64,000 nt of DNA from Planctomycetaceae bacterium (GTDB taxonomy: Bacteria > Planctomycetota > Phycisphaerae > UBA1845 > UTPLA1), in the NCBI GenBank assembly GCA_011525745.1, contig WYBU01000089.1:38537-102536 (forward strand). Reading direction: 5' to 3'. Positions 43,876 to 53,435 of this stretch are shown piece after piece. The position numbers and the translations under genes were made by a program. The notes under the pieces are model-generated. The model made no database searches and had not been told where the DNA came from. It saw only the letters and a list, made by a program, of their open reading frames with translations. How positions within the stretch are numbered: the first letter of the stretch is position 1; each line of letters opens with the position of its first letter.

Positions 43876-45657
43876 TTGACGGCGCCACGCCGGCGAAGTG
43901 GCGCCGCCGGCTTCCGGACGATTCATACGTCGCTTGCAGGTCTGACGTCGCTGCTCATACTGCTGGCGACGCCGATCCTCGCCGGTTGCGGCGACAACGG
44001 GTTCGACTGGTCGTTCAACAAGAAGCCGGAAAAAAAGTCCGACGCGCCGCTGACGTCGCCGGATCCCCGCGCAGACGCCGGTGTGTTCGAAGGCACGGTG
44101 CGCCAGTTCGCTTACGTGGGCGGCTTCCGAAAGCTGCGCGTTCGCGGCTTCGGGATCGTCGGCGCGCTGGCCAACACGGGCGGCGGCGATTGTCCGGCGG
44201 AAATCCGCAAGTACCTGGAGGGCGAAATCCGTCGCCGCAATTCGGCCATGAGCATTCGGATCGACCCCAAGTCGATCTTCGACAACCCGCAATTTGCTCC
44301 CGTCGTCGTCACCGCGGAGATTCCCGCCGCCGCGACGAAGGGCGATCGCTTCGACGTCGTCGTCCGTGCGCTGGGCAGCCAGACCACGTCGCTGGAAGGC
44401 GGGCGACTGTATTTCTGCGATCTGAAGATGTTTCAGGCGACGCCGCGCGGCATCATCGAAGGCCAGGCGCTCGGTCACGCCGCCGGCCCGATCTACGTCA
44501 GTCCCTTCGGGCGCGAAGAGGCAGCCGCGACACGAAGCGACCCGCGCTTCGGCCGCGTCCTCGGGGGCGGCGTGCTGAAAGACGATCGCAGACTTCGGCT
44601 GATACTCCATTCGCCCTCTTATCCGATGGCCGTTCGGATCCGCGACCGTCTGCGCGGACGGTTCGGTGCGACCGAGCCGAACGTGGCGGACGCCGTTTCG
44701 CCCAGCACGATCAATCTGGTGATTCCGCGTGAATTCCGCGACCGGCCGCAGCACTTCGTCGACCTGGTGATGCACACTCAGGTCGTGTCGGAACCCGCCC
44801 GACTGACGCGCCGCGCCGCGGAGCTGGTCGATCAGATCGTTCATCCGCTGGCGCCGTACGAGGACATTGCGCTGATCTGGGAAGCCATGGGGCGCACGAT
44901 CGTCCCGACGATCGCGCCCCTCTACGATCATCAACTCGAAGCCGCGGCGTACTACGCGGCGCGGACGGGGTTGAGGCTGGGCGATGATTTGGCGCTGGAA
45001 GTCGTCGGTCGCCACGCGGCCGATCCGAAAAGCCCATTCCGTGAAGCGGCTGTGCGCGAGTTGGGCAACGCGCGCGCCAGCCATCGCGCCGCGGACCGCT
45101 TGTTCATGCTGTTGTCTGATGCGGATACTCAGGTGCGCGTCCTGGCATACGAGGCGCTGGTGCGGCGCGGCGATCCGCGCATTCGTTCCTACGTCGTGTG
45201 GGACGACAATTTCACGCTTGACGTCATCGAATGCGACGGCCCGCCGCTGGTGTATGCGCGACAGTCCGAGGAGCCGCGCATTGCCATACTCGCGCGCGAA
45301 GGCCGGCTCCTGACTCCGTTGCTGTACACTCATCGCGACGATCTTGTGACGCTGAGCGCACAACCGAACGACGACTGTGTCTGGGCGGTACGTAAGAATC
45401 CGATCAACAAACGCTTGTCCGATCCAATTCGCACGTCGTTGGACATCGTGGCGCTGATTCGCTTTCTTGGCGGCCCCCCCATCGTCAACCAGGGCCAGGT
45501 TGAATCGCTGGGCCTGAACTATACGGTGATTGTCGATTTGCTGGACCAGTTGACGCGCGATCAGCGCCTGCCGGCCGTTATGGTGCTTGAACGTCCGCGA
45601 GTATCCGAGGACCTGGGCCGAGCGACAACGCGCGAGCGGCGGGAGAGTGAGCTGTAA
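43876..45657 (+). CDS. Lipoprotein with an FlgI (P-ring)-like N-terminal domain
   Basis: About 593 residues from a TTG at 43876; an ATG at 43591 in the same frame would add 95 poorly coding residues. The lipoprotein signal runs GLTSLLILLATPILAGC. LRVRGFGIVGALANTGGGDC followed by RKYLEGEIRR resembles the start of flagellar P-ring protein FlgI, and FDVVVRALGSQTTSLEGGRL matches its middle. The C-terminal half (from about residue 310, HQLEAAAYYAARTGLRLGDD) is HEAT-like (VRVLAYEALVRRGDPR), unlike FlgI, then a soluble tail. No other flagellar gene is near, so a role in a flagellum is not supported. It may form a ring-like or envelope complex. Confidence 0.72.
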   Translation: MTAPRRRSGAAGFRTIHTSLAGLTSLLILLATPILAGCGDNGFDWSFNKKPEKKSDAPLTSPDPRADAGVFEGTVRQFAYVGGFRKLRVRGFGIVGALANTGGGDCPAEIRKYLEGEIRRRNSAMSIRIDPKSIFDNPQFAPVVVTAEIPAAATKGDRFDVVVRALGSQTTSLEGGRLYFCDLKMFQATPRGIIEGQALGHAAGPIYVSPFGREEAAATRSDPRFGRVLGGGVLKDDRRLRLILHSPSYPMAVRIRDRLRGRFGATEPNVADAVSPSTINLVIPREFRDRPQHFVDLVMHTQVVSEPARLTRRAAELVDQIVHPLAPYEDIALIWEAMGRTIVPTIAPLYDHQLEAAAYYAARTGLRLGDDLALEVVGRHAADPKSPFREAAVRELGNARASHRAADRLFMLLSDADTQVRVLAYEALVRRGDPRIRSYVVWDDNFTLDVIECDGPPLVYARQSEEPRIAILAREGRLLTPLLYTHRDDLVTLSAQPNDDCVWAVRKNPINKRLSDPIRTSLDIVALIRFLGGPPIVNQGQVESLGLNYTVIVDLLDQLTRDQRLPAVMVLERPRVSEDLGRATTRERRESEL

Positions 45658-45804
45658 TCCCGCAAGCATTCGCGGACGCGATTGTCTTTGTAGCCTATAA
45701 GTCACTTCGCCGTAATACTTTACGATTAATGACACCTCTTTAACGTGCGGTGACGGCACGAATTCTTAAAAAAATAGATAGAAATGTCGATATTCTTATT
45801 GAAT

Positions 45805-45824
45805 TGAGACTGAGTCTCAGTTTT
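45805..45824 (+). other. Palindrome in an AT-rich stretch
   Basis: TGAGAC-TGA-GTCTCA followed by GTTTT. It lies in a stretch (about 45700-45850) with far more A/T than the rest of the window, just before the pseudopilin ribosome site. It could be a terminator for the preceding gene or an operator for the next. Confidence 0.35.
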
Positions 45825-45876
45825 AATACAACTCATGGGCGATAGCCAACCAACACGACCGATATTGAGGTGACAC

Positions 45877-46797
45877 ATGACAACTGCTTTTCCCACGCAA
45901 ATCGACCGGTTGCATCTTCCCGCGACCCGATCCGGCGGCCGCGCCTTCACGCTCGTCGAGCTGCTCATCGTCATCGCCATCATCGCGCTGCTCGTGGCGG
46001 TCCTGATGCCGGCTTTGAGCCACTCGCGCGCCAGCGCGCAGTCGAGCGTCTGCCTCACCAACCTGCGCCGGCTGGGCGTCGCCAATCACATCTATCTGCA
46101 AACCTACGAGGTGTTCCCGCCCTTTCGACTGTCGACCTTCCCAGCCGGCGGGCCTGTGCACGTCAACGGCTGGGGCGCCGCGCAACCGCGCTGGCAGTGG
46201 TTCCTCGATCAGGGCATCGGCCCGGTGATCGATCCGCTCGGTTTCACGACGCCGTTTGGCGACAATAGCGTCTCGATCACCGGTCGCGACGGCATGACGA
46301 TGACCAACCGCTATTTCAGCGATCCCGCACTGAGCGACGAAGGCGTGGTGTACAACATTCGCAACGGCGCCTACGGCTATAACTATCAGTATCTCGGCAA
46401 CAGCCGCGCCGATTCGCAGCCCGGCCAGTTCGACAACTGGCCCGTATCGGTCACGCGCATTACCGTTCCATCGAACACGATTCTCATTGCCGACTCGCGC
46501 GGCGGCGCGCTGCCACACGGCAATCACTCTTACTCGCTCGACCCCCCGCAGCTCGCCGTCAGCCGACGGGCGGCACGCCACGGTCCGAACGGCACTTCAT
46601 CCGGCGAGGAACTGGGGCATTCATCGATCGAGCGCCGCCATCTCGGCCGGGGCAACGTCGTTTTCGTCGACACTCATGCGGAAAGCGGCCGCCTCGAAGA
46701 CTTCGGGTACGAACTCGACAGCTCCGGCCAGGTCGTGGCGGACGGCCCAACGGCCAACAATGCCAAGTGGTCGGGACACGGTCGCGATGAGCCGTAG
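45877..46797 (+). CDS. Pseudopilin-like protein with prepilin N-terminus
   Basis: A 306-residue protein. After a short leader, GRAFTLVELLIVIAIIALLV is a type IV prepilin cleavage site and N-methylation segment (cleavage after the Gly-x-Ala, before Phe). PALSHSRASAQSSVCLTNLR is the usual follow-on in planctomycete pseudopilins. The end has GNVVFVDTHAESGRLEDFGY, the planctomycete H-x9-DG-like tail in variant form, and KWSGHGRDEP. Secreted by a prepilin system, it probably forms or caps a surface fibre. No GspD/E/F gene lies beside it. GAGGTGA precedes the ATG. Confidence 0.88.
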   Translation: MTTAFPTQIDRLHLPATRSGGRAFTLVELLIVIAIIALLVAVLMPALSHSRASAQSSVCLTNLRRLGVANHIYLQTYEVFPPFRLSTFPAGGPVHVNGWGAAQPRWQWFLDQGIGPVIDPLGFTTPFGDNSVSITGRDGMTMTNRYFSDPALSDEGVVYNIRNGAYGYNYQYLGNSRADSQPGQFDNWPVSVTRITVPSNTILIADSRGGALPHGNHSYSLDPPQLAVSRRAARHGPNGTSSGEELGHSSIERRHLGRGNVVFVDTHAESGRLEDFGYELDSSGQVVADGPTANNAKWSGHGRDEP

Positions 46798-47253
46798 GCC
46801 CTTCGCCCAAGGGACAAGAAGACCAGGCAGTCTGACGCCTGATGGTGGATGCATTCGCGTTGGAGTGCCGACCTCGGCCCGTCGAACCGCATTGGCGCAG
46901 GCGCCAACGCCGATCCGGCCGATGATGCGCGAAACTTGGATGCGACGAACGGATCGCCGTTTTCGATCATCGGGCCTCTGAACCACGTATGTTCTTTGAT
47001 CGACAAAGCAACGTAAGTCCCGTCCCAGCCTAACGATAGGTCACTCGGTTCGGCGGTGTTCGTCGTCTAGCCGCCCGAGCAACGGACCATTGGGCGTTCA
47101 GAATATTCCGCTACGTACTCGGCAATTCACTTGTAAGTCGGATACCGTTATCGCGTTTCTTGCGGATCGGGCGCGGTGCGCCCATAATTCCGTGATTGTG
47201 CCGCCGCACAAATATCCACCGGCGGTACTCGGTGTTGGAGCAGTGCATCCAAA
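46798..47253. other. Intergenic region without visible gene
   Basis: About 456 bp. No gene, RNA or clear repeat is seen. It probably carries the promoter of the glycosyltransferase. Confidence 0.4.
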
Positions 47254-48822
47254 ATGCCCGCTGATTCGCCGTACTACTCCTATTTGCTCTACGTGTACAT
47301 CGCGGTTGTGGGCGTGCTGGTCGTCTACGGCGTACACCGCTATCAACTCGTCTATCTCTATTACAAACATCGCCGCAATGCCCCGCGGCTGAACGCTTGT
47401 TTCGCCAACCTGCCGCGCGTGACGGTGCAGTTGCCGATGTTCAACGAACCGCTCGTGGCGCGGCGCGTCATCGAGCGCACATGCGCCATTGACTATCCGC
47501 GAGGTCTCCTGGAAATCCAGGTGCTCGACGACTCCACCGACGAGACCGTCGACATCGCACGCCGGACGGTTGAGGAAGCGCGCGCGCGCGGCGTCGATAT
47601 CCGCCTGTTCCATCGAGACAATCGCGAGGGGTTTAAGGCCGGCGCCCTGGCCGAAGGGCTGAAGTCGGCCACGAGCGACTTCGTCCTGATCTTCGATGCA
47701 GACTTCCTTCCGCCGCCCAACATCATCCGCGAGTTGATTCACTATTTCACGGACGAAAAAGTCGGAATGGTGCAGGCGCGCTGGGAGCACCTGAATCGCG
47801 GCCAGTCGCTGCTGACCAAGACGCAGGCCATCATGCTCGACGGCCATTTCGTCATCGAGCACACGGCCCGAAACCGTTCGGGCCGGTTCATGAGCTTCAA
47901 CGGCACCGCCGGCATGTGGCGCCGCGCCTGCATCGACGACGCCGGCGGCTGGCAGCACGACACGCTGACGGAGGACCTCGATCTGTCGTATCGCGCCCAG
48001 ATGCGCGGCTGGAAGTTCATCTTCTTGAAAGACCTGACGTCCGCCGCGGAGTTGCCGCCGGAGATGATGGCGTTCAAGTCCCAGCAGGCCCGCTGGGCCA
48101 AGGGCGGCGCGCAGACCTGCCGCAAGCTGCTGCCGCGAATTCTGAAATCGCGCCTCCCGCTCAAGATCAAAGTCGAAGCGTTCTTCCACTTGACGAGCTG
48201 CACCACCTATATCTGGATGGTGTTGCTGACGCTGCTGCTCTTTCCGGTGCTCTATCTGAAAATGTCGCTGTTCCGCGACAGCATGTTGGGCCGCGCGCTC
48301 TTCGACGGATCGCTGCTGCTGCTGGCCACCTGTTCGGCCGGCAGCTTCTACTACGCCAGTCAGCGCGAGGTGTTCCGCACCTGGGCCGAGAGCATCAAGT
48401 ACCTGCCGTTTCTGATGAGCCTGGGCGTCGGCGTTTCGTTCAACAACGCCATCTCGGTGCTGGAGGGCTTTTTCGGCAAGCCGTCCGAGTTCGTGCGGAC
48501 GCCAAAATTCGGCGAGATCGCCGCGGGCGGCACGCGCAACGCGGCCGGCTCGCTCCTGAAGCGCGGACGTTGGCTGCAACCGTTCATCGAGCTGTCGTTT
48601 GCGATCTACCTGCTGGCGTGCGTGATTCTCTGCTATCTGAACGGCCGGATTACCGTGGGCATTCCCTTCCTGCTGCTGTTCATGGTCGGATATTCCTACG
48701 TGGCCGGACTCTCGCTCTACACGCAGTACGTTCTGACCGCCCGTCCCGCGCCGCCTGCCGGAGGCGACACCGCCCCGGCTGTCGAACCCGCCGTCACGCG
48801 CCGCGGCGAAGCGCGCCCGTAA
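47254..48822 (+). CDS. Family 2 processive glycosyltransferase (cellulose-synthase-like)
   Basis: A 522-residue membrane enzyme that likely polymerises a polysaccharide. One N-terminal helix (YLLYVYIAVVGVLVVYGVHR) precedes the GT2 domain: VTVQLPMFNEPLVARRVIER, then VLDDSTDE, FDADFLPP, TEDLDLSYR and QQARWAKGG, i.e. the D, DxD, TED and QxxRW motifs of processive enzymes. Four or five C-terminal helices follow. These features also fit CslA-like mannan synthases, so the product is not assigned. No partner BcsB/AlgK-type gene is next to it. A loose GGAG is 14 bases before the ATG. Confidence 0.9.
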   Translation: MPADSPYYSYLLYVYIAVVGVLVVYGVHRYQLVYLYYKHRRNAPRLNACFANLPRVTVQLPMFNEPLVARRVIERTCAIDYPRGLLEIQVLDDSTDETVDIARRTVEEARARGVDIRLFHRDNREGFKAGALAEGLKSATSDFVLIFDADFLPPPNIIRELIHYFTDEKVGMVQARWEHLNRGQSLLTKTQAIMLDGHFVIEHTARNRSGRFMSFNGTAGMWRRACIDDAGGWQHDTLTEDLDLSYRAQMRGWKFIFLKDLTSAAELPPEMMAFKSQQARWAKGGAQTCRKLLPRILKSRLPLKIKVEAFFHLTSCTTYIWMVLLTLLLFPVLYLKMSLFRDSMLGRALFDGSLLLLATCSAGSFYYASQREVFRTWAESIKYLPFLMSLGVGVSFNNAISVLEGFFGKPSEFVRTPKFGEIAAGGTRNAAGSLLKRGRWLQPFIELSFAIYLLACVILCYLNGRITVGIPFLLLFMVGYSYVAGLSLYTQYVLTARPAPPAGGDTAPAVEPAVTRRGEARP

Positions 48823-49148
48823 TTCCGGACGGCGTGAATCAACGATCGACGACCGTCTTGTGATACCCTGCACGCACCTTCGATTCTCATCAACATCCGC
48901 TTTCGCGACTTTTTCTTGAACCATCGGCATTTCCCGCGTCTCGGCTTCGCGACTGCCTTGAAAGCGTGTCGAGAATCGGCCGAGGCGCCGCTGCTTCGTT
49001 TGACCCTCTCACGACGCCCCCGTAGACTGTCGATAAGCAAGTCGATCATGGTCGGGCGGTCGCCGGGACCAACCGTACGGCGATGTGACCGGCTTGGGCG
49101 ATTGACTGAAACGTAATCTCCGACGCGCTCCCGAAGAGGCTGTCGAAC
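48823..49148. other. Intergenic region without visible gene
   Basis: About 326 bp between the glycosyltransferase and the histidine kinase. I see nothing definite in it. Confidence 0.4.
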
Positions 49149-50825
49149 GTGCCGATTCTGACGATTCTCCAAGGCCCCGACCGCGGCCGTAGCTTTCAGA
49201 CGATCAGCGGCGAGCCGACGCTCATCGGCCGCGGCAGCGACATTGTGCCGATCACCGATCAAACGGTGTCGCGCCGCCACGCCGAGATCCGCCTGGCCGG
49301 CGATCACTGGGAGCTGCTCGACCTCAACAGCGCCAACGGCACGCTGCTCAACGGCAAGCGCGTCGAAAAGCCCATGCGCCTCAAGCACGGCGATCAGATT
49401 CGTATCGGCGGCACGCTGATCGTCTGGGGCGGCGACGACACGGTTCGCTCGTTGCCGCCGGGACTCGGTTCGGCCCGAGACCTGGTCGACCTCGACGTCG
49501 GCGGCAAGCAGGTCGACACCGCCATCATCAACTCGGTCCCCAGTTCCGACGACAGCGTCATCATGGCCTCGCCGGTGACGGCCGACGCGGTGCGCGCCTG
49601 GCGGATCATGTCGCAGCTTACCGAGGCGATCGCGGCCGTGCCGGATCCCGACGCGCTGCTGAATCGCGTGATGGACCTGCTGTACGAGGAGCTGCCGGTC
49701 GATCGCGGCTTCGTCCTGATGCACGACGAGGAAAGCGGCGAGCTGGAGCCGTTCGTGGTGCGCGTGCGCGGCGACGAGGAGCCGGACAAGATCACGACCA
49801 GCAAAACGCTGGTGGATCACGTGATGAAGCTGGCCGAGGGCATTCTGTGCACCAACGCCCTGACGGACGAACGCTTCGCCGCCAAGCGGCGCGGCGGCAG
49901 CATTCAGGCGTTCGGCATTCAGTCCGTCATCTGCGCGCCGATCATCGCGCGCGACGAACCGCTGGGCGTCATTCACATCGACGTACGTGTCGCCAAGCAC
50001 ACGTATTCCGATTCCGAGTTGCGGCTGGTCACCGCCATCGGCCGCATGGCCGGGCTGGCGGTCGAAGACGCGCGGCTGGTCGAGACGCGGATGAAGAACG
50101 AGCGGCTGGCGGCGGTGGGCGAGACGGTCGCGGCGCTGTCGCACTACATCAAGAACATCCTCCAGGGCATGCGCGGCGGGGCCGACGTCGTGGAAATGGG
50201 GCTGGCGCGGCAGCAGCTCGGCATGATCGACCAGGGCTGGACGATCGTGGAGCGCAATCTGGACAAGATTTTCAACCTGACGCTGAACATGCTCGCGTAC
50301 TCCAAGGCGCGCGAGCCGCGGCTGGAAATGACGCGCCTGAACAAGGTCGTACAGGACGTGGTCAACCTGATGCAGCGCCGCGCCGACGACAAGTCCGTGC
50401 TGTTGATCTCGGACCTCGAGGAGCCGTTTCCGCCGATTCCGATCGATATCGACGGCATTCATCAGGTCGTGCTCAACCTCGTCGCCAACGCCATCGACGC
50501 CGTCGCCAAATCGACCGGCGCGATCAACGTCAAAACGCACTTCGATGCGAACGCGCAGCAAGCCGTCATCACGGTCGCCGACAACGGGCCGGGCATTCCC
50601 AAGTCGGACATCGGCCGCATTCTGGAGCCGTTTTTCTCGACCAAGGGGCAGGGCGGCACCGGACTGGGACTGGCGGTGGCGCAGAAGATCGTGCAGGAGC
50701 ACAACGGCACGATTCAGATTCAGAGCGAATTGGGGGCGGGCACGATCTTCACGGTGCGATTGCCCACGCGGCAGCCCGGGGCGGTGGCCAGCGACGCCAC
50801 GCTGGCGCCGACGCGGACGTCGTGA
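49149..50825 (+). CDS. FHA-GAF sensor histidine kinase
   Basis: A 558-residue cytoplasmic sensor kinase, GTG start. The FHA domain (LIGRGSDIVP, QTVSRRHAEIRLAG, NSANGTLLNGKRVEK) binds phosphothreonine peptides. Residues about 150-310 form a GAF domain (DRGFVLMHDEESGELEPFVV, GIQSVICAPIIARDEPLGVI). The kinase part has the phospho-acceptor box ALSHYIKN (His332), then NLVANAIDAV, DNGPGIP and GTGLGLAVAQKIVQEH. No transmembrane helix and no response regulator nearby. An FHA domain on a histidine kinase suggests crosstalk with the Ser/Thr kinases of this organism (inference). Confidence 0.92.
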   Translation: MPILTILQGPDRGRSFQTISGEPTLIGRGSDIVPITDQTVSRRHAEIRLAGDHWELLDLNSANGTLLNGKRVEKPMRLKHGDQIRIGGTLIVWGGDDTVRSLPPGLGSARDLVDLDVGGKQVDTAIINSVPSSDDSVIMASPVTADAVRAWRIMSQLTEAIAAVPDPDALLNRVMDLLYEELPVDRGFVLMHDEESGELEPFVVRVRGDEEPDKITTSKTLVDHVMKLAEGILCTNALTDERFAAKRRGGSIQAFGIQSVICAPIIARDEPLGVIHIDVRVAKHTYSDSELRLVTAIGRMAGLAVEDARLVETRMKNERLAAVGETVAALSHYIKNILQGMRGGADVVEMGLARQQLGMIDQGWTIVERNLDKIFNLTLNMLAYSKAREPRLEMTRLNKVVQDVVNLMQRRADDKSVLLISDLEEPFPPIPIDIDGIHQVVLNLVANAIDAVAKSTGAINVKTHFDANAQQAVITVADNGPGIPKSDIGRILEPFFSTKGQGGTGLGLAVAQKIVQEHNGTIQIQSELGAGTIFTVRLPTRQPGAVASDATLAPTRTS

Positions 50826-50852
50826 ACGCTGATGATTCCGGCGCCACACGCG

Positions 50853-51239
50853 TTATCGCAGAGGCCGCGCGGGTTCATCCTCGGCCTCGTTCGAGGCCAG
50901 CGTCTTTCGCAGCTTGGCGTCGATGCGCCGTTCCTGCTCCGAAAGCTGCCGCGCCATCTCGCGCTGCTCGGCTGTTTCGCGCTCGTGGCGCCGCCGTTCG
51001 CGAATCTGACGCACTTCCACCACCATGCGGCGCAGCTTCGTCAGCACCCAGAACAGTACGATCGACACCAGTGTCGTCGCGGCCATCAGCCACAGCGTGG
51101 GAAGCTCCTGAGCTTCCCACAACCACACGTCGGCTTTGCGGCCCTGATTCATCAAGACGATGGTCAGCACCGCAAGCCCCAGCGCGATGACCAGCACCAG
51201 CTTCGCGTAGGCCAGGATTTCGCGAATCAGACGCGGCAC
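50853..51239 (-). CDS. Small membrane protein with coiled coil (LapA/DUF1049-like)
   Basis: A 128-residue protein from a GTG start with GGAG before it. Two helices (LVLVIALGLAVLTIVLMNQG and LPTLWLMAATTLVSIVLFWV) are followed by a basic coiled coil (LRRMVVEVRQIRERRRHERE). The two-helix hairpin plus charged tail is the layout of LapA-domain proteins that work in lipopolysaccharide control, but the sequence match is only general. Convergent with the histidine kinase gene. Confidence 0.65.
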   Translation of the reverse strand: MPRLIREILAYAKLVLVIALGLAVLTIVLMNQGRKADVWLWEAQELPTLWLMAATTLVSIVLFWVLTKLRRMVVEVRQIRERRRHERETAEQREMARQLSEQERRIDAKLRKTLASNEAEDEPARPLR

Positions 51240-51543
51240 GAGAAATCTCCGACAGACTGGGCGCGGACGCTACGTCCGCATCGTAGCATCAAGGCGCGTT
51301 GGCGACGAGGGCGAGCAATTGCTGATCGCTACGGAATCGCGCGGAATAAACCCGCACGATCATGTGAGGTCGGCATGGTCACGCCCGCGCGCGACTTGTA
51401 ACGGATGATGCCGAGTAACCTGACTCGCGAGGGCTTGGCCGTGCCGCCCCCCGGGCGGATTGCTGTACCTCTTTTCCTGACAATTGCCAAGCCGCCTGTA
51501 GGGCGCTTGCAAAAATCCTCCGCGCAACGCGATCATCAGTGAC
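51240..51543. other. Divergent intergenic region
   Basis: About 300 bp between the LapA-like gene (minus) and the GT39-like gene (plus). Nothing clear beyond promoters expected for both. Confidence 0.35.
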
Positions 51544-53292
51544 ATGGGCGGCAACGATCTGGAGCGCGACCGCGGACGCGGCGGCATGGCCGCCCGCATC
51601 CTGTTGCTGCTCGCGCTGACGCACGTCGCCGCTGTCCGCCTGAGCTGGAACGATATTCCGCTGCAAAACGACACGGGGCTTTTTTCCTACATCGGCTGGC
51701 GGATGCTGCACGGCGACCGCCTCTACGTCGACCTCTGGGAGTGCAAGCCGCCGGGCATCTACTTCGTCTTCGCCGGCTGCGTGGCTATGGATCGCGCCGG
51801 CGGCGATCGCGTCGCGTTCTGGCTCGATGGCGCGCTCAGCGCCGCGGTCCTGCTGCTCACTTACCGACTTGCGCGACGATTCGCCTCCCCCGCTGCTTCC
51901 GCCGCCGCCACGCTGGCTGCGAGCATCGTTTTCTGCCATCGCGTGCTGGCCGACTGGGGCGACAACGTCGAGAAGTTCGTGGCGCTGTTCGACGTGCTGG
52001 CGCTGATGCTCCTGATGCACGGCGAATCGCGCGGGGGGCGCTCTGCCGAGTGGTTTGCCGCGGGCGTGTGCGCCGGGCTGGGCGGGTTGTTCAAGCAGAC
52101 TGCGGTTTTCTTTCCCGCGGCGGCCGTACTGTGGCTCATCGCAGGCGTCGTCGGCCGGCGTTTGACGCGCAACGCCGCGCTGCGCCGCGCCGCCTTGCTT
52201 TTCACCGGCGCGCTGGCGCCCTGGCTGGTGTTCATCATGTGGATGTGGGCCGATGGCCTGCTGGCGGCGTTCTTCTGGCAGACCATCGCGTACGAATGGC
52301 GGCGGGTCGCTTCAACGCAGCTCGAAGCGCCGCAATTGCTGACACCGACACACTGGCGCCACGCGTGGTCCCAGATCGAGCTGGCCGGCATCCTGCTGCT
52401 CCCGGCTGCCGCCGGCGCCGCCGTTCAGGCAGCGCGCGCCGTACGTCGCTTTGGCACAACGGCGGCGGAAACGAGGGAAATTACGTCGTTGATCCACGTT
52501 CTGTGGATCATCGGAGTGGCCGGCTTTGCGCTGACTCCATTCGGTTATGGACACTATCTGTTGCAGGCGGTTCCCGCCGCGGCAGTCGCCGCGGCGATGG
52601 GGCTGACGTGGGTCGCGGTCCTGTGGAGCGACCGGAAGACCGCGCCGAACACGCAGCAGGAAGCTGGACGCGTCAGTGGCATGCACGGTGTTTTCGTGCG
52701 CAGGGTCGCCGTAATGGCCTGCGGCGCGGCGTGGATGGCGTCGTGGCTGCCGCTTCGCGATCAGCTTTCGTTTACGTTCAATCCCGATGCTCCGGCTCGG
52801 CTGGCCTACGCCTGGCAGCGGCTGCGAACCGACGCCTTGCTGGCGGCGATTGATGCGCACACGCGCCCGCAGGACGCGGTTCTGTTGTGGCCGACCGACT
52901 ACGGTCTGAACTACTACGCGCAGCGCGTCAGTCCCTTTCATGTCGCCAACGCTGATGTGATCTTCAAAGGCAAGTTCTACCGGCTCGATCCGCCGCTCGC
53001 GGAACTGCTCGAGCATCTAAAAAAAGATCCGCCGGCGGTCCTGGCCGATCGTTCGGTCTGGCTCGAGCCTGATCCACACGATCCGACGGGCGTGGCGCCG
53101 CGCGTCGCGACGCCGGACGATGGAATGAGCCTCTTGTCGCCGCCGAACGCCGCGCATGCCAATCCGGTGACGCGGGAACTGGCGCCGCTGCTCGAATGGG
53201 TCCGCGCCCATTATGGCCGTCCGGTCTTCGCCGGCGGCGCGGTGTTTCTGCATTACGGCGGGCAATGGAGCGATGATGTCGTAATAAAGTAG
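51544..53292 (+). CDS. GT39-like membrane glycosyltransferase
   Basis: A 582-residue membrane protein of the GT-C fold. Many hydrophobic helices are visible. The N-terminal loop has LQNDTGLFSYIGWRMLHGDR with YVDLWECKPPGIYFVFAG, in which the acidic residue and the KPP motif mark the PMT/ArnT-like superfamily. Further helices include FTGALAPWLVFIMWMWADG and LTPFGYGHYLLQAVPAAAVA. Expected job: moving a sugar from a lipid carrier to a protein or lipid on the outer side of the membrane. Donor and acceptor unknown. A better signal start may be the ATG at 51586. Confidence 0.82.
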   Translation: MGGNDLERDRGRGGMAARILLLLALTHVAAVRLSWNDIPLQNDTGLFSYIGWRMLHGDRLYVDLWECKPPGIYFVFAGCVAMDRAGGDRVAFWLDGALSAAVLLLTYRLARRFASPAASAAATLAASIVFCHRVLADWGDNVEKFVALFDVLALMLLMHGESRGGRSAEWFAAGVCAGLGGLFKQTAVFFPAAAVLWLIAGVVGRRLTRNAALRRAALLFTGALAPWLVFIMWMWADGLLAAFFWQTIAYEWRRVASTQLEAPQLLTPTHWRHAWSQIELAGILLLPAAAGAAVQAARAVRRFGTTAAETREITSLIHVLWIIGVAGFALTPFGYGHYLLQAVPAAAVAAAMGLTWVAVLWSDRKTAPNTQQEAGRVSGMHGVFVRRVAVMACGAAWMASWLPLRDQLSFTFNPDAPARLAYAWQRLRTDALLAAIDAHTRPQDAVLLWPTDYGLNYYAQRVSPFHVANADVIFKGKFYRLDPPLAELLEHLKKDPPAVLADRSVWLEPDPHDPTGVAPRVATPDDGMSLLSPPNAAHANPVTRELAPLLEWVRAHYGRPVFAGGAVFLHYGGQWSDDVVIK

Positions 53293-53435
53293 CGCGTACC
53301 GCATCTGGTGGGGCCGTTGTCGATACGGAAATTCGTTACAAGAATCGGGCGACCTTTCACGCTGCCGCCTGCCCCGATGGTTTGACGCGACCCACGCTGC
53401 CGACGATACTGATCGCACTTCCCGGGAGATATTCC

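Noticed and set aside
43876..45657. Start of a flagellar operon
   Set aside because: Only one FlgI-like gene, with a foreign C-terminal half; no other flagellar gene is next to it.
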